NCBI RefSeq assembly: GCF_964355755.1
Contig: NC_092678.1
Coordinates: 3,732,922-3,796,921, forward strand
Source of the DNA: Antedon mediterranea
Lineage: Eukaryota; Echinodermata; Crinoidea; Comatulida; Antedonidae
DNA: 64,000 nucleotides
Reading direction: 5' to 3'
A program made the translations under genes and the position numbers. The notes beneath the pieces were generated by a model, which saw only the letters and a program-made list of their open reading frames with translations, did no database searches and was not told the DNA's origin. Below, piece by piece: positions 37,871 to 50,700 of this stretch. Numbering within the stretch: the first letter of the stretch is position 1; each line of letters starts with the position of its first letter.

Positions 37871-40334
37871 TGACAATAATATGATAATATTATGATATTA
37901 TAAGTAGCTAGTATTCCAATGGTAGTAACTTAGTTATAATTGCAGCCAGGAATGTAATGATAGTAACCAGTAACTGTATTCACCAATCACAATTATGTTA
38001 AGAAAAACACATTTAAAATGTGTACAATTTGTTAATATCTATTCACTTAATTGAAATACTTAGTATTCAATGGAAATATTTCAGTTAAGTGTGATTGGTT
38101 AATATGACTACAGGTTTGTAATGATTGTAGTCAAGTTTCTAATTATTGTAGAGTGGTTTCTAACAATTGTAGCCAGTTTCCTTACGATTTTAGTCAGGAT
38201 TCTAATGATTGTAGTCAAGTTTCTAATAATATTTAAGTGAAATGTGAATGTTTAAAGTGATGAACAGTACAACAAATAATCTGTTTCAAATCAAAGTAAA
38301 AGTGTGTGATAATATTCTATTACATCATCATGTATACCATAAAGAAAAAGAAAAACCCAAAAAGAAACATTGCTGTTTAAAAATATTTAAGCTATTTGCT
38401 ATCAAGGTACGAATAAAAGGGAGGTAGAACATGGCAACTACAATACAAATATACCAATATAATATTCTCTAGCATTTTGGCATGAACATTTTACAATGTT
38501 TTCTACTTCACAATGGAATTTACATTCAGCAATGAACAAATGTTTCTCCCCTGTCCACAAGAGTCAGAAATATAACCACTCAAACATTATTTTTTGTGAA
38601 AAGCTTACTTTTCAAATTGCTGTTGTGCAGTGATGATAATAGAATTTGTATACATAGATGTAAATATTTTATTTGCTGTAGAATTAATATAAGCTTATAA
38701 TCTAAAACACACAAGTTGTCTGTTTTAGAAAAATATTATTTAATAATATAATTACCGTATATGATTTGGCTATACTTAGTATCTACAGTATTTAGTAATT
38801 GCTTTAGAAACAAGTAAAAAAAGAGAATTTTGCTGATTTTTGTACAGAAGGTAAAACCACAAAATAGTGGTAACAATAAAATAATATAAACCAGATTTCT
38901 ATATACATAAAGTAAGCCACATAAAAAAATTAAATATTAACATTGATCTTTCTTATGTTGAAATAGAAAATGCTTTATTTTATCAGGTTTTTTTAAATTA
39001 TTTTGAATCAATGCAAGTAAGATATAGTATGGGGATCCTACAGTAACAACACATAATTGGTGGTAACCTTAGAATGTAGGAAGTTTTTCAATAAAGACAG
39101 AGAGAGAAATACAATATATTCATACTGTTATAAGTTTTATTATGTGTAATAAATCAGTAAAACACCTTTAAAACCAAGAATCCATCATGTAATGGGTGTC
39201 CTACATGATATTATCTCCCATTACCCCAGAGTGAGTACATACTTCATGCCACAAATGGTCAAAGTTTGAAGCGACTAAAACGGAATTCAATGATTTTTTT
39301 TAATAAATTAAATTTCCCAAAATCTGGCCTCTTTTAGTTAGCTAATGCAAATGGTCTATACAAGGTACTAAGAAAACAAAATATGTTAAGAACACATAGT
39401 TAAACTAAGTGACTATGTAAATTCTTGTGAAATTTCCGTTTATTTTGATTTCTACACTTATGTTGTGTATGTTTTTTGGCATTTATCAACAACACACTTG
39501 AACTTTCCAAATAAAAAGTTCATGGACATAGATATGAATGAACTACATGATGGGCTTCTTCAGAATAGTAGCAAATCTGGGATATCATTAATATTGTTCA
39601 GAAAAACTGCTTTTTTTTTAGAACTCTCCATCCCCAACTCACAGCAACTACACTCAAATAATGAAGTATGTTATTTTAAAAATAGGCACATTACAGAATG
39701 GTATCATGTATTGCGGTGTTAAAATAAAAACTTTCTACTGAAAATCACTGTGACTTTGACTAATTCCAAAAAAATTAAAAATAAAAGATTTCGAAAAAAG
39801 GTGGGTCATTTTGAAGTATCATAATAGTTATTAACTATCACCAAAAATTTTTCGACAAAAAAAAATTTTAACTGAAATACAGACGTTTTTTTGTTAAAAA
39901 AATAACTTTGACTTCCAGTCAAAGTTTTCAATCAAAACATATCCCATAATGCAACGCACTTGTTTGGCTACTCTGTATGCATAATCATAAAACTTCCTCA
40001 TGATCTGTGTGAAAATACCTTCTTAACCGTGACGAGTTGTAAACAATCCTAATTTAGCATATGCATAATGCGTACTCATGGTTTGAAATCTTTGTTTACT
40101 TTCGCTCGTGACGATTTTCCAGATGAAATGAAATCAAACTAATTTACCTGTTAATTACGTAAACTTGTTGTTTTGGCTTAAATTTTCGACTTAAAGTGAA
40201 TAACTTTAATATTACTTTGATATGGCCACTTTAAATTTAGAATATTTTGACCTTAATTTTTTTGTGTTTCATATAAGTATACTGTGAATACTGATATAAT
40301 ACTTATATTTAATGGAAATATCAACGTAAATGTG
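37871..40334. other. Intergenic DNA between gene B and the hAT-like element
   Basis: No gene was seen. It contains the 21-bp minisatellite described separately and otherwise AT-rich unique-looking sequence. Confidence 0.4.
38113..38233. repeat. Degenerate 21-bp minisatellite, about six copies
   Basis: Units of the form GTTTCTAATGATTGTAGTCA are repeated at exactly 21-bp spacing from 38113, with 3-5 differences per copy. This is an older array than the 22-bp minisatellite at 26.3 kb. Confidence 0.75.
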
Positions 40335-41409
40335 ATCCTGGCCAGCGGCGTATCCAGTGGGGGGCCGGGGGGCATAACATATCATTGATCCCTTCAGATA
40401 AACTATTTTTTATTTTCATTACATCTAACGAAACACATAAAAAATGTGGTAGATTGTTTACTCAAAAGTGTTTAACCTTACCCTATTCAACCTTGTTTTT
40501 GCAGTTGAGCCTCTCATGACCTGGGATTTGTATGTCTTCCTACGCTAAGATTTTATAGTTCCACATGCCATGTGCTTTTTTGTCTAAGATATATTTATTG
40601 TAAGTGAAAAAAATTTTTTTTTCTCGATATGAGGCCTTTATTATTCAAAATTTGTAAAGAAAAAGCACACATACCATAACAAATATCCATGTATTTCATT
40701 TTTGGAACAGAATATTCCGTGAGGCTCAACTACAAAACCACCATTTTGTGATATATGTCATCGTAAGCCAATCAAAGCTGAGCTTTCTCGCGATTGGCAT
40801 TGCTCACGGTTGAATGATTTGGATTCTGGCTAATTTGATTGGTGGATGCGAATCACCCGCAGCGGAATGTTTTCTCTCGCGCATGTACCATGAATCTCTC
40901 TGATCGTTACTACACAAAGTTAGAGCAATGAATTTGCCCGAATTCTGTTAAGTAAACAACCTTATATATTTTATAAGCATTTAATAACATGTTTTGATAT
41001 TTCCAATGGTGATATATAAAATAAATTACTAAAAAACGTAATTATATGTAATTATTTTAACCAAAAATGGCGTAGTTAATAGAATTGTCGACTGAGGCCG
41101 CAAATTGTTTTACTTCTTTCGTGGCTAAAAGCGATCATTTTCGGCGATGTTTTAGACCCTATATTTCGAAAACTACAAGTCAGATTTTCCTAATTCTTTC
41201 TTTATTGTAATATGAATAAAACATACTAACAGATAATGTTGGTTTGGTTTTAATTTTGCATCGTTATCCCATATAAGACAATATGACTATGCAATCCTAG
41301 AACATATATTGATCAGGTGTATGTACAGATAATGACACCAATTTTGTCGGCAAATTGGCAATTCCCGGCCCCCCAACTTCAAAATCCTGGATACGCCACT
41401 GATCCTGGC
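40335..41409. mobile_element. Non-autonomous hAT-like DNA transposon with 8-bp TSD
   Basis: The element spans 40343-41401 (1,059 bp). The left end CAGCGGCGTATCCAG and right end CTGGATACGCCACTG are terminal inverted repeats, continued by GGGGGCCGGG against CCCGGCCCCCC. It is flanked on both sides by the identical 8-bp word ATCCTGGC, the expected target duplication. An 8-bp duplication with CAGnGGCG-type ends is characteristic of the hAT superfamily. No transposase frame is present, so it is a deletion derivative or MITE-like member moved in trans. Confidence 0.85.
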
Positions 41410-42171
41410 CTCAGAAAAGTATCATTAAAATGCAGGAGATTGGAAACTGGACAGCAGTAGAGTACCCTAAAAGGTGATGTGATAAATCAAATCTTTAAGC
41501 AAACTTTTAAAAAAATAATTTATCTTTATCTCTGCCAGGACTTTTTCTTAAGTATACCACTTTTTGGCAAAGCTTCAAATTTTCACTTTGTAAAACCTAT
41601 TTTTCAAGATAAAAGTAATTCATAATATAATTTATCATGACAGAAGTGGTGCAAGTATCTTATTTGGTATCTCTCTTAGAGTTATGCAGACCTACCGCAA
41701 CACGGAACACACACAATTGGTTCAATAAATGCAATTTCTACACTTTTCCAATAAAGTTTACTTCTAGTTGAGTTGTCTTTTTCGCAACCTTAATGTGTTT
41801 TGTATATGTTTTATTTTTTCTGATGTTGTGAGCAATGTTTATACTAATATATTATTGTGAGGTTTTCCCAGGACTCATGTTTCTTTTCCTTCCCCAATAA
41901 TTTAGAGTTTAAACAGACAATCATCTTTACCTTTAAATGTAGATTTTAATTTAAATTGTATTCTTCTTCCATTTTTTTACTTCTAGATGCCTGACTACAT
42001 ACCATTATACATACTGTACTGGACAAATTAATACTGTTTCTATCTTTCCCATGTAGACTAGAGGACAGGCCTACTGTTTAATATCTACTTATTATAGGAT
42101 CCTACTTTTAAAGTAGGAGACTATGGAACATTTGATTCCTCAACATTTCACGGAAGGTATTTATCAATTGA

Positions 42172-42228
42172 GCCCTCTATAATTTATTAAAAGTTTATGA
42201 AACAATAGAGGGTGCATGTACATGCACC
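42172..42228. repeat. CCCTCTAT inverted repeat joined to an 18-bp palindrome
   Basis: GCCCTCTAT and ATAGAGGGTGC form short inverted ends 24 bp apart, like the small elements near 18.4 and 19.3 kb. The right end overlaps the perfect palindrome GGTGCATGTACATGCACC at 42211-42228. Confidence 0.6.
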
Positions 42229-44124
42229 AAGTTTTTTCTAAAGAATTGCAACTAATAATGAAATCTAGTGGTAAGTATAAAAGTAAAGCTTGGTTTTGAG
42301 GAAAAAAAATGGATGTAGGTCACATCTAAACAAACCATCTGAGGACTTTCTACGACAACACCCAGACAGTACACTTGGCCAGGCCCAAAATGAGGTTTGG
42401 TCAGAATGTTGATTATGAAATCTAAATTACTTCTGAGCCTGTTGATTGACTTTTTCCGAGTAAACATTCCTTTGGGTACCCGAACCTCACAAGTAAGAAC
42501 ATTTAACGATGCACGCCAATCTGTTAAGGCTTTTTTAACAAATTTAAAAAATAATACTTGATGAAAATGTTGATAATACTATCTATACAGGCATCCTTCC
42601 CTTTGTACATTAAAGCTAATGTCCCCAGTGAACATAACAATTTGCTTAATGCATTCTAAACATTTTCTGTTGAAAAAAAAAGTTCTTTTCTGTTCTCTCT
42701 TTACAGTATTATTTCTTCTTGTTTTCTAAACAAATTTGCCTCTGTACTATATTTTTGTTTGGTGCCATTGTGTTTATGGGAGCTGCAAATCTTTATCTTT
42801 TCTCTAAATTTTTGTTACAGTTATAACAAAAACTAAGTGAGATAAGATTTAACGCAATGAAGTAAAACTAAAAGAAAAAAAATTAAGAGCTAAAAAAAAA
42901 CAAAAAAACAAAAATATATATATTACAAAAGAGAATAATATGACATAAAATTCTCCAATTCTCTACCACTTCTCTAAATAAACTAAATAAGCAAAGGCAT
43001 ATGAACTACGGCAATTTATTTTCACTATAGCCAAATAACATACAGATGTGCCTAAAGTCGCTAACCGAACGTTCAGATTTTTTTTACTCCTACATCAACT
43101 TATTACAAAATAATAGACTGTTATTACGCCCTTGAGTATTGCTATGACTTGACGAATGCTGTGACGGTTGAAAACAAATCAAATGCAATGACCAAGAAAA
43201 GTAATTTGATTGAAGAAATGAACCATTTAGAGCATGGGAGAGAACATTTTCGAACTTTGAAATCGAATTGACTATTCGAAAATCGAATATTTAATTCAAG
43301 AAATTATAAATGTTAGTATAACTTTCCATACTTGAAATGGAACAGGTCTAAATAGAAAACATTATTTTTCAAATCTGTTTTGTTGCTCACAAATAAGGAT
43401 GTATGCTTGAGGTGTGTTTGTTAGGTTCACTGCTCATGAGCCCTCTAGAGTACAATTATAAGGTATACGTGAGAAAATCTACATTCATCTCCAACCAACC
43501 AAGACTGTTGCTAATATAAACAAATTGTTTTCCTCTAAATTGTAATCTTGCCTACTATTATTATATTGCTTGGTTGTTATTTCCTGACCCCTTAGTGTCA
43601 TAAATTATTTGTTCAGTAATTTATGGGATACAATATTTAACACCTCTCCTCATGCAAAATGAAAACCTGCAATTTCATCATGAGTTCCAACAAACTATAC
43701 AACTCAAAAATATATTTATGTGTATTTAATCATATATGTAATAATCATATATTTATATCTATAATTTATAGAAAATTTAGCACACTCAGAAATGTAGGTC
43801 TAGCTCTGAAGTTGATACTAAAACACATGAAGGATGTAGTATTAATATCATTTGGATGATATCAAGAAAATGAGGAAAATGTACATCACAGTATGATCTT
43901 GTTAATGCATGCTGCTATAACCTAATGAATGCTGTTAGCTATCTTGTCATGGCATTGCTGTTACATCAATTGGCAACAAAATTGAACTATATATATGTTG
44001 ACCTACGTCGACTTTTTATTGTAATTGTTATTTTCTATATCATGTTTTTTTTGTGTATATTTCTCTTGGATGCACCTTCCATTTGGTCGAGTGCCACTGT
44101 TGTAAAAGTGTAATCTCCAAATAA

Positions 44125-44145
44125 ATTATTATTATTATTATTATT
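44125..44145. repeat. (ATT)7 microsatellite
   Basis: Seven ATT units follow AATCTCCAAATAA. This could be the 3' tail of a truncated LINE, but the body upstream is not recognisable. Confidence 0.7.
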
Positions 44146-47100
44146 CCTTTCTTTTTTCCCTTCTACCTGAATTGGTTAAATTAATGCAAAACAAATCTTT
44201 ACGAAACAAAAAGTTAGACATTTTTAGAGAGGTTGCAACGCCAGAACCAATATCTGAAAAGTAGGAATTGAATTGTTCACAAATATCATTTATATTGTAT
44301 ATACAATTATCATCTATTTGTAGGACTAAAGGATCATTTTTAGGACTTTGTTAGGATTTGTCAGTAAATAAATTTTAGGCTCTAAATATGCTATTAGTCA
44401 TAGAATAGACCAAAAGATTTATATATATTTATTTACTGACTAACAGTTACTCAACATATTATAAAAGGATGACTTGCTTTGAAATAACTATATGGATCAA
44501 TCACCTACAGGGTACAAGTAACTGAAAGAAGAAACTGAAGCTTTTGCTAATTCATTTATACATCTAGTATGCTTGATTTTTTCCTCAGAATATCACTTTA
44601 CTAAAATGTAACCCACCTAAAAGTTTAATATCAATTACCAATTGAATCCATTAACCCTTTTAGGAGAACGATAAATGTCAGAATAATTTGTAATAATAAA
44701 AGTCCAAGGTATAAAAAATATAGCATTCAGAACCAAATTAAAGCTTTTGCATGCAGGCAGATCTACAGTAAAATATAAATACAAAAACCATAATTTATAA
44801 CGTAGCAAGATAGACATTTCAATTTCAATTTCAATTTATTTTCAGAATATAATTTGTCCTTTCAAATCGTATTTAATATAACTAATCAATTCAATTCACC
44901 TTTATTTCAGAACAAAGTACATATCATAACGCATAACAATATTGTAACAATCCTCAGGAGTATTAATTTTATATTAAACAGAAAAATTCAGCAAATGAAG
45001 AGAGAATTTTCTTGATCATTTTTATTAATATTAATAATTAAATTTAAAGTGATGACACAAATATGAAGAATAATAAACAATACATAATATTAAATTACGT
45101 AAATAAAATAAGTATATTAAAGCGTATATTGAATGATATAGAATTGTAAATGAGGAAAAAAGATATCTCGTACATCAAAACCAAAATGACGTAAATTTGT
45201 TTTAGATTACGTAAATAAAAAAAGTATTTAGAATCATTTCACAGTATATGGATGGATGACCACTTTGATACTAAGGTTAATTGTCCATATGGTCATTACT
45301 ACTAAATATTAAGTCAATGACCAGTCATTCAATAAGGATATGAACTGGGTATATTTTATATTTAAAAAATCATTCTACAACAAATTGATACATAAAGGAA
45401 TAATAAGGTAAACATTAAAGTAATAATAAGTTTAATTTGTTATGAATGAAATTAAAATTAAGAAATATTTCTCAGAAGATTCCTAAATAAACTCAAATAT
45501 TAAATATTATATTGTTTTCATTAATGAAACCAGGAATGCAAATAGGTACAGCTAAAGCCAAACAGATTAAATATTAACGTTAAAATTATTAAATTATGAA
45601 TAATCTAACATAAAAATAACCTTCCTTTCCACAATTAATAAGATGATAAGAATTTTGCATTAAGATACTGAAAGATAGATTCATAGATCTGATTAGATAT
45701 TCATATATTCTAATTAAGCTCTTTAATTAAAAGAGCAATGTTCATTCCATTTCATTAAAATTGGTTACGCTTCACGGGTATAGTACTCTCTGGGGTCGAC
45801 TAAATGGAAATATAATTACTGGATAAATTTAATAATATTTACAATTCATAAACAAAAAAATTACAAATCTAATGATTGTAATAACAGTTTTAGATGGTAA
45901 AACTTTGGTAAGGAAATATATATCAATACTATCATCTTATAGGGACACTTATTTACGTAACCAAAACCACAATATCAGAAATGTTGTAGGTAAGGGGAGG
46001 ATGGGAAGGTTCGAAGTAAAGAAAAGATGTATGGTTAGGCGGACAAAAGTGTCTCCTATAAATAAAATCTTGTTTTTAGATTTCAGTAAAACTTTCAGCA
46101 AATGTGGTGTCTGAAATTTGTTTGTCTATTCTGGCGAAATTTACATTTAAAGCATGCACACCTTAGGAAGACTTCCTTGAACCTATAACAAAAGTTATTA
46201 CACTTTTTCAATAAAAAGTTTCACCAAACATGACTTTTAAGCTGTAGAATTTGTACACCTGTTCAACAGGTACTGTGAGTAGAATTCTCATGGGAGGAAG
46301 AACATTTATAAAGTTTTCAGTGCCAAGCTGCAAACACGTTCCATTTTCCAACCTACTTTTCACTTCCAGCTTATGTGTCTTTGGCATAAGTGTTTTTATT
46401 AGGGGAAAAAACGTTGTTACAGTACTGAGTAGGTAAACACAATTAAAATTGCAAACCTGACCATTTTGGTAGTTGGCAAGTCTATATTTAAGAACATTCT
46501 TCGGTCTTAAAAAAGAAAGAGAATCCCAAAATTCTCTCTCTTTAAATTTATTGCACCGCTGTGAGGTTTCATAGGAAAAATCACATAAAAACATGAGCAA
46601 GACTGGAGTAATTTATTGAAGTCCAACATCAAAAAAAGATACATTGGTAAAAATTTATTAATTAAAATAATGTTGATTTCACTGAAAATGAATTTTATTT
46701 TCTGCTGGGAAGCCCACCACATGGAGCATCAGTATTTAAAAAAATTGTCTATTTGTTAACAAAAAATGTATGTATCTCATAAGGATGTAAAGATAGTGAG
46801 TTGAAAAATGCTAATCACAAACAAACCATACGCACTGAACAAGATCATGCGGTAATCTTCTATTAAAATAGGATTAATAACCATAGTATACAAATGTCCT
46901 TTTGAAGCAGGATTTCCAAATACTAATCCCATATTAGAACATAAAGTGCACTAATTTCTATTAAGACAGGATAAGGACACTAAGCTAAGATTAGTACAAA
47001 TATATGATGTGGCTTAAATGCTCCATAATATTAATCGTCCAATCAGGACACTATAAAGCACAAGTTAATCTATAGCAATTACATTTCATCTTCATTTAAA

Positions 47101-47455
47101 TAGATTTCCAATCTGCAATAATCTTTGACAAATGCATTTGTTATATGCTTTTGATATAAACCTCCTTTTAGTTTAAATTTGCATAATTTATAGTCAAATT
47201 GAGTAAACTCATCACATTTATAAATGAATACACATATACTAACTCATGAATGTAATTTTTTTTATTCCGAATATAATTAAACCTATCCATGTAATTTAAA
47301 ATACTACAGTATATATATTTCTATTGCAAAACACAGTTGCTTTTAGATCCAGAATAATTGACTTTAAAAAAAAACGTCACATAATAATCCATTAAGCTTA
47401 TTAATAAATAGATGTAGCAGAGGGGGTAATGTTCAATCGCTATAACTGCAGTGTG

Positions 47456-47464
47456 CTTTAAAAG
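47456..47464 (+). promoter_or_regulatory. TATA-like box of TIMP-like gene C
   Basis: CTTTAAAAG lies about 180 bases before the gene C start codon, the same distance at which genes A and B have their TATA boxes. It is a weaker match to consensus. Confidence 0.4.
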
Positions 47465-47636
47465 CTAGCCTCTCTCAATACATCAAATTAAAAGGCCACA
47501 TCATCTACATCTGTCAGGGAAGTTTCTCTGCGTACCAGGCGATGACTATTGTTGTTTTAAAGCCTAAAACCAGTTTTGCATAGAAAAACACTGAACATTT
47601 CCTGTTTCTCTTTGAAGATTTCTTTGAAATAGTAAA

Positions 47637-47772
47637 ATGATGGATAATTTTCTTGTTTTTGGTGTATTTCTTCTTGTTGTGGTATGGATAGAAGCTGGGA
47701 GCATGGGAAGCGATTGTGGGTTCAATTGTGTTCCTAAGCATCCCCAACAAAAGTACTGTGATGCAGATTTTG
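47637..47772 (+). CDS. Gene C exon 1
   Basis: Encodes residues 1-45 and one base of codon 46: the signal peptide, SDCGFNCVPKHPQ and Cys41. It ends TTTTG before GTAAGT. Confidence 0.9.
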
Positions 47773-50700
47773 GTAAGTTAAATATTATAAAATAGTTTTA
47801 TATAATTAATCTATTTAAGTTAGGCCAATCCATCTTTTCCGATAAATGAATGTTTCTGTTTTTCTCTTTTAATATCATGTGAGAGAAATACAAATCTTCT
47901 TCAACCTCTTTAGGCCTCCAGGTTATCCTTGAAATTGATTTCTACTATTTGTGATACTAATATTTTGTATCTGTTTTCTGATAATGTCCAAGATCAAAAC
48001 TCTTTTAAGTTGATTTTGTGAAAAAAAATGTATTTGAATGTTTTTCACATGTACTAGAACTTTCTGGTATTTTCTAAATAGTTTCATCATTTAATATTAT
48101 ATACTTTTTTATCTTGAGTCATACAGGATACAATAATAAGGTTATTGCTTATATAGCATAGCACTGATTTAATAATGGGCTAAATTTGTGTACTGGGTCA
48201 GATTTATCAAACATGTCTGGCAACAAAAAATCATCTTAACTTTGTTTTAAGACAATTATTTTGCTGTTTGCTCAAACTTATATTTGATAAGATAAAAGAA
48301 CTGGTTTGATAAATAAGCCCTAATGTTTATATGTATAAAAATGAAAAAAGAAAAGATGTGTAAGGGTTAATACGAATTTGTCACAATTTAGACTCAAACT
48401 TCGAAAATCAATTCTTCTCACACTTCACATGGTACAGTTGAACTGCACTTTTTATTTATTTATTTGTTCTTTCTTTAAACTGAAATACACTTTCAATACA
48501 AATGTACGGATTTCCAAAGTGGTTCAGTAAACATATTTACAACAAAAATAAAATATAAAAGAAAAACAAAAAGAAAACAGATATAAAACTATTTACAATT
48601 GTGAAGGCAAAAAGGTTAATACATATGTTTTCTATAGCGAAGATTTAAAAGTTTCCAAAGTCATTATTACTTTGGGAGTGAGTGCATTTATTATATAAAC
48701 ATTGTACCACCTGCAGAGGAAGATACTGATCAATCACATGTTTATCCTGTTCTACAAATTTATCTCAATTACAGGTGACAGTCAACACAAACCTGTTCTA
48801 TTTCATTGATCGATTTTGTTAATAATTTGTTAAATTTAGTAGTTTAATCACAATTTGATTGTTATAGGATATTTTGTATCTCTGCGAGTACATGAAAAAC
48901 TCTAACCCATAGAGAGGTGTCTTTGCTCTACCATACCAATGGCTATCAATGATATTCAATCTAATTCAATTATTTTGCTGAATAAAACTCAATTAAGGTG
49001 ACGACAAGTGCGAAACCACAGTAAAAATCCCAAAAGTTTTGAAACTCATTACAATTTAAAATTCTCTTTAAAAACTGGTTACAGTGTGCTGATTAGGTAT
49101 GGAAACAATTAGAACATGCAAGATTTAAAGAGAATCTAAGTTACTCATTACATTTTATTGTTCAACAGAATATCAAGGGGTTTATTAAACCTGATACATC
49201 CAAAACCACTGATACAGTGCACCACTGCATAGAAGCTAAAATCTTCCAATTCCTTGAACTTTTAATACCTTGGAGTTCAAATTTTATGAGGATAATAAAT
49301 TACTTAATTCAACATTTGTAAGAACATTTTAGCCACAAATCTTTAATGTGGTGATAGTAGGCTAAATACTGTAATTACAACCTCAGACTATATATAGGGA
49401 ATCACAGTTGCGGAATTAACAAATGACATACTGTACATGCATATGATGATGAACATAAATCAAAAATTTGACGGTATCTGTGTATCTTGTATTTCGTAAA
49501 ACTCTGTCTACACTATCAAACTAGTTTGACAAAAAAAAGTGTGATGTACCCAAATATGGTAGTAATATTCCCAAATATGGTAGTGATATGACATCATCAT
49601 GTCCATATATGGGCACATATTACAGTATTCCTTTTTCTTCTTTTTGTTAGTGATTCGAGGACAGGTGAAAAATCGGAATTATACAACGAAAGATGGGATG
49701 CCTAACATGGAAACGGGAATGGGAGGAGATATGCCATTCAACTACTACATCGTGTACACAGTTGCTATCGAAAAAGTTTTCAAAGGCCCATCATACTACG
49801 AAGAGGGAATGGAGATGTATATTAAAACAGAGGCTTCTAACAGCATGTGCGGAATTGGCAATCTTATGAATAGAAAGTCATACCTATTATCAGGTAAATT
49901 TTAACATGGGCTCAATTTGTCGTTATTAGCCTCCCATACAATAATTTGATATTAAATCTTTCTTTATGTCATCGTAATGATAGTTGTACAGCAACCCTGT
50001 GATGAACTAGTGAAAATTGGGCACCCATGGATATAGAATAAAACATGGTTGAGTACATAAACTTATATGATTCAAGTCAGTTAAAAACTTTTTAAACATG
50101 AAAGGAAATAATTTCAAGGATAAAGTTCTCAAATATGAATGAAACATGATTACTTTCAACAGATTTGGAAAAAAAAGTTTTAAATATTAAATGACAATGC
50201 CAACAATTTGATAATAGGTTATTTCCTTGTCACGACCATGTAACAAACAAAATAATTTGTGTTTTTACAATGTAGGCGCAACAGCATGTCTATGTTACCA
50301 AGTTTCCTGTGTTTTTTTATGGATGAAGTCTATTGGAGAAAATAGTACAACATAATAAAAAATAAAATAATGTAAACTTTGGTACAACAAGCTATATATT
50401 GTTGTATTTAACATTTAATGTTCCTGCTCATTGGGTTTCTTGGCAACTGTTATTGAAGTTTATTGAAAGTTTATGATTAATGATTTATAAGAAATTTGGC
50501 ATTGATTACATTTAAGGTTCTAGAATGCACTGAATGCTTGTCAGTATAAAGTGATGTGACATTTTGTAAATGTTTTTTGTAGTAGGCCCTAGGCCTACTA
50601 GACAAAGCTGGTCCCAGTGAAACATCTCACCTCCCATCCATACCCATGCCTACTACAAAATCTACAACATTTTGAAACTCCTCGAAAACCAGAAATCAGT

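Larger units (their letters stand above)
41410..47450. other. Intergenic DNA between the hAT-like element and gene C
   Basis: AT-rich, with two short repeats listed separately and a CAATTT hexamer run near 44815. The longest open frame in the stretch is 130 codons on the minus strand (46208-46600). It has no signal peptide or domain I can recognise and its length is compatible with chance. Confidence 0.4.

Noticed and set aside
46208-46600. 130-codon minus-strand open frame, the longest non-TIMP, non-LINE ORF in the 41-47 kb stretch
   Set aside because: No recognisable domain, signal peptide or splice context. One frame of this length is expected by chance in a 64-kb window of this composition.
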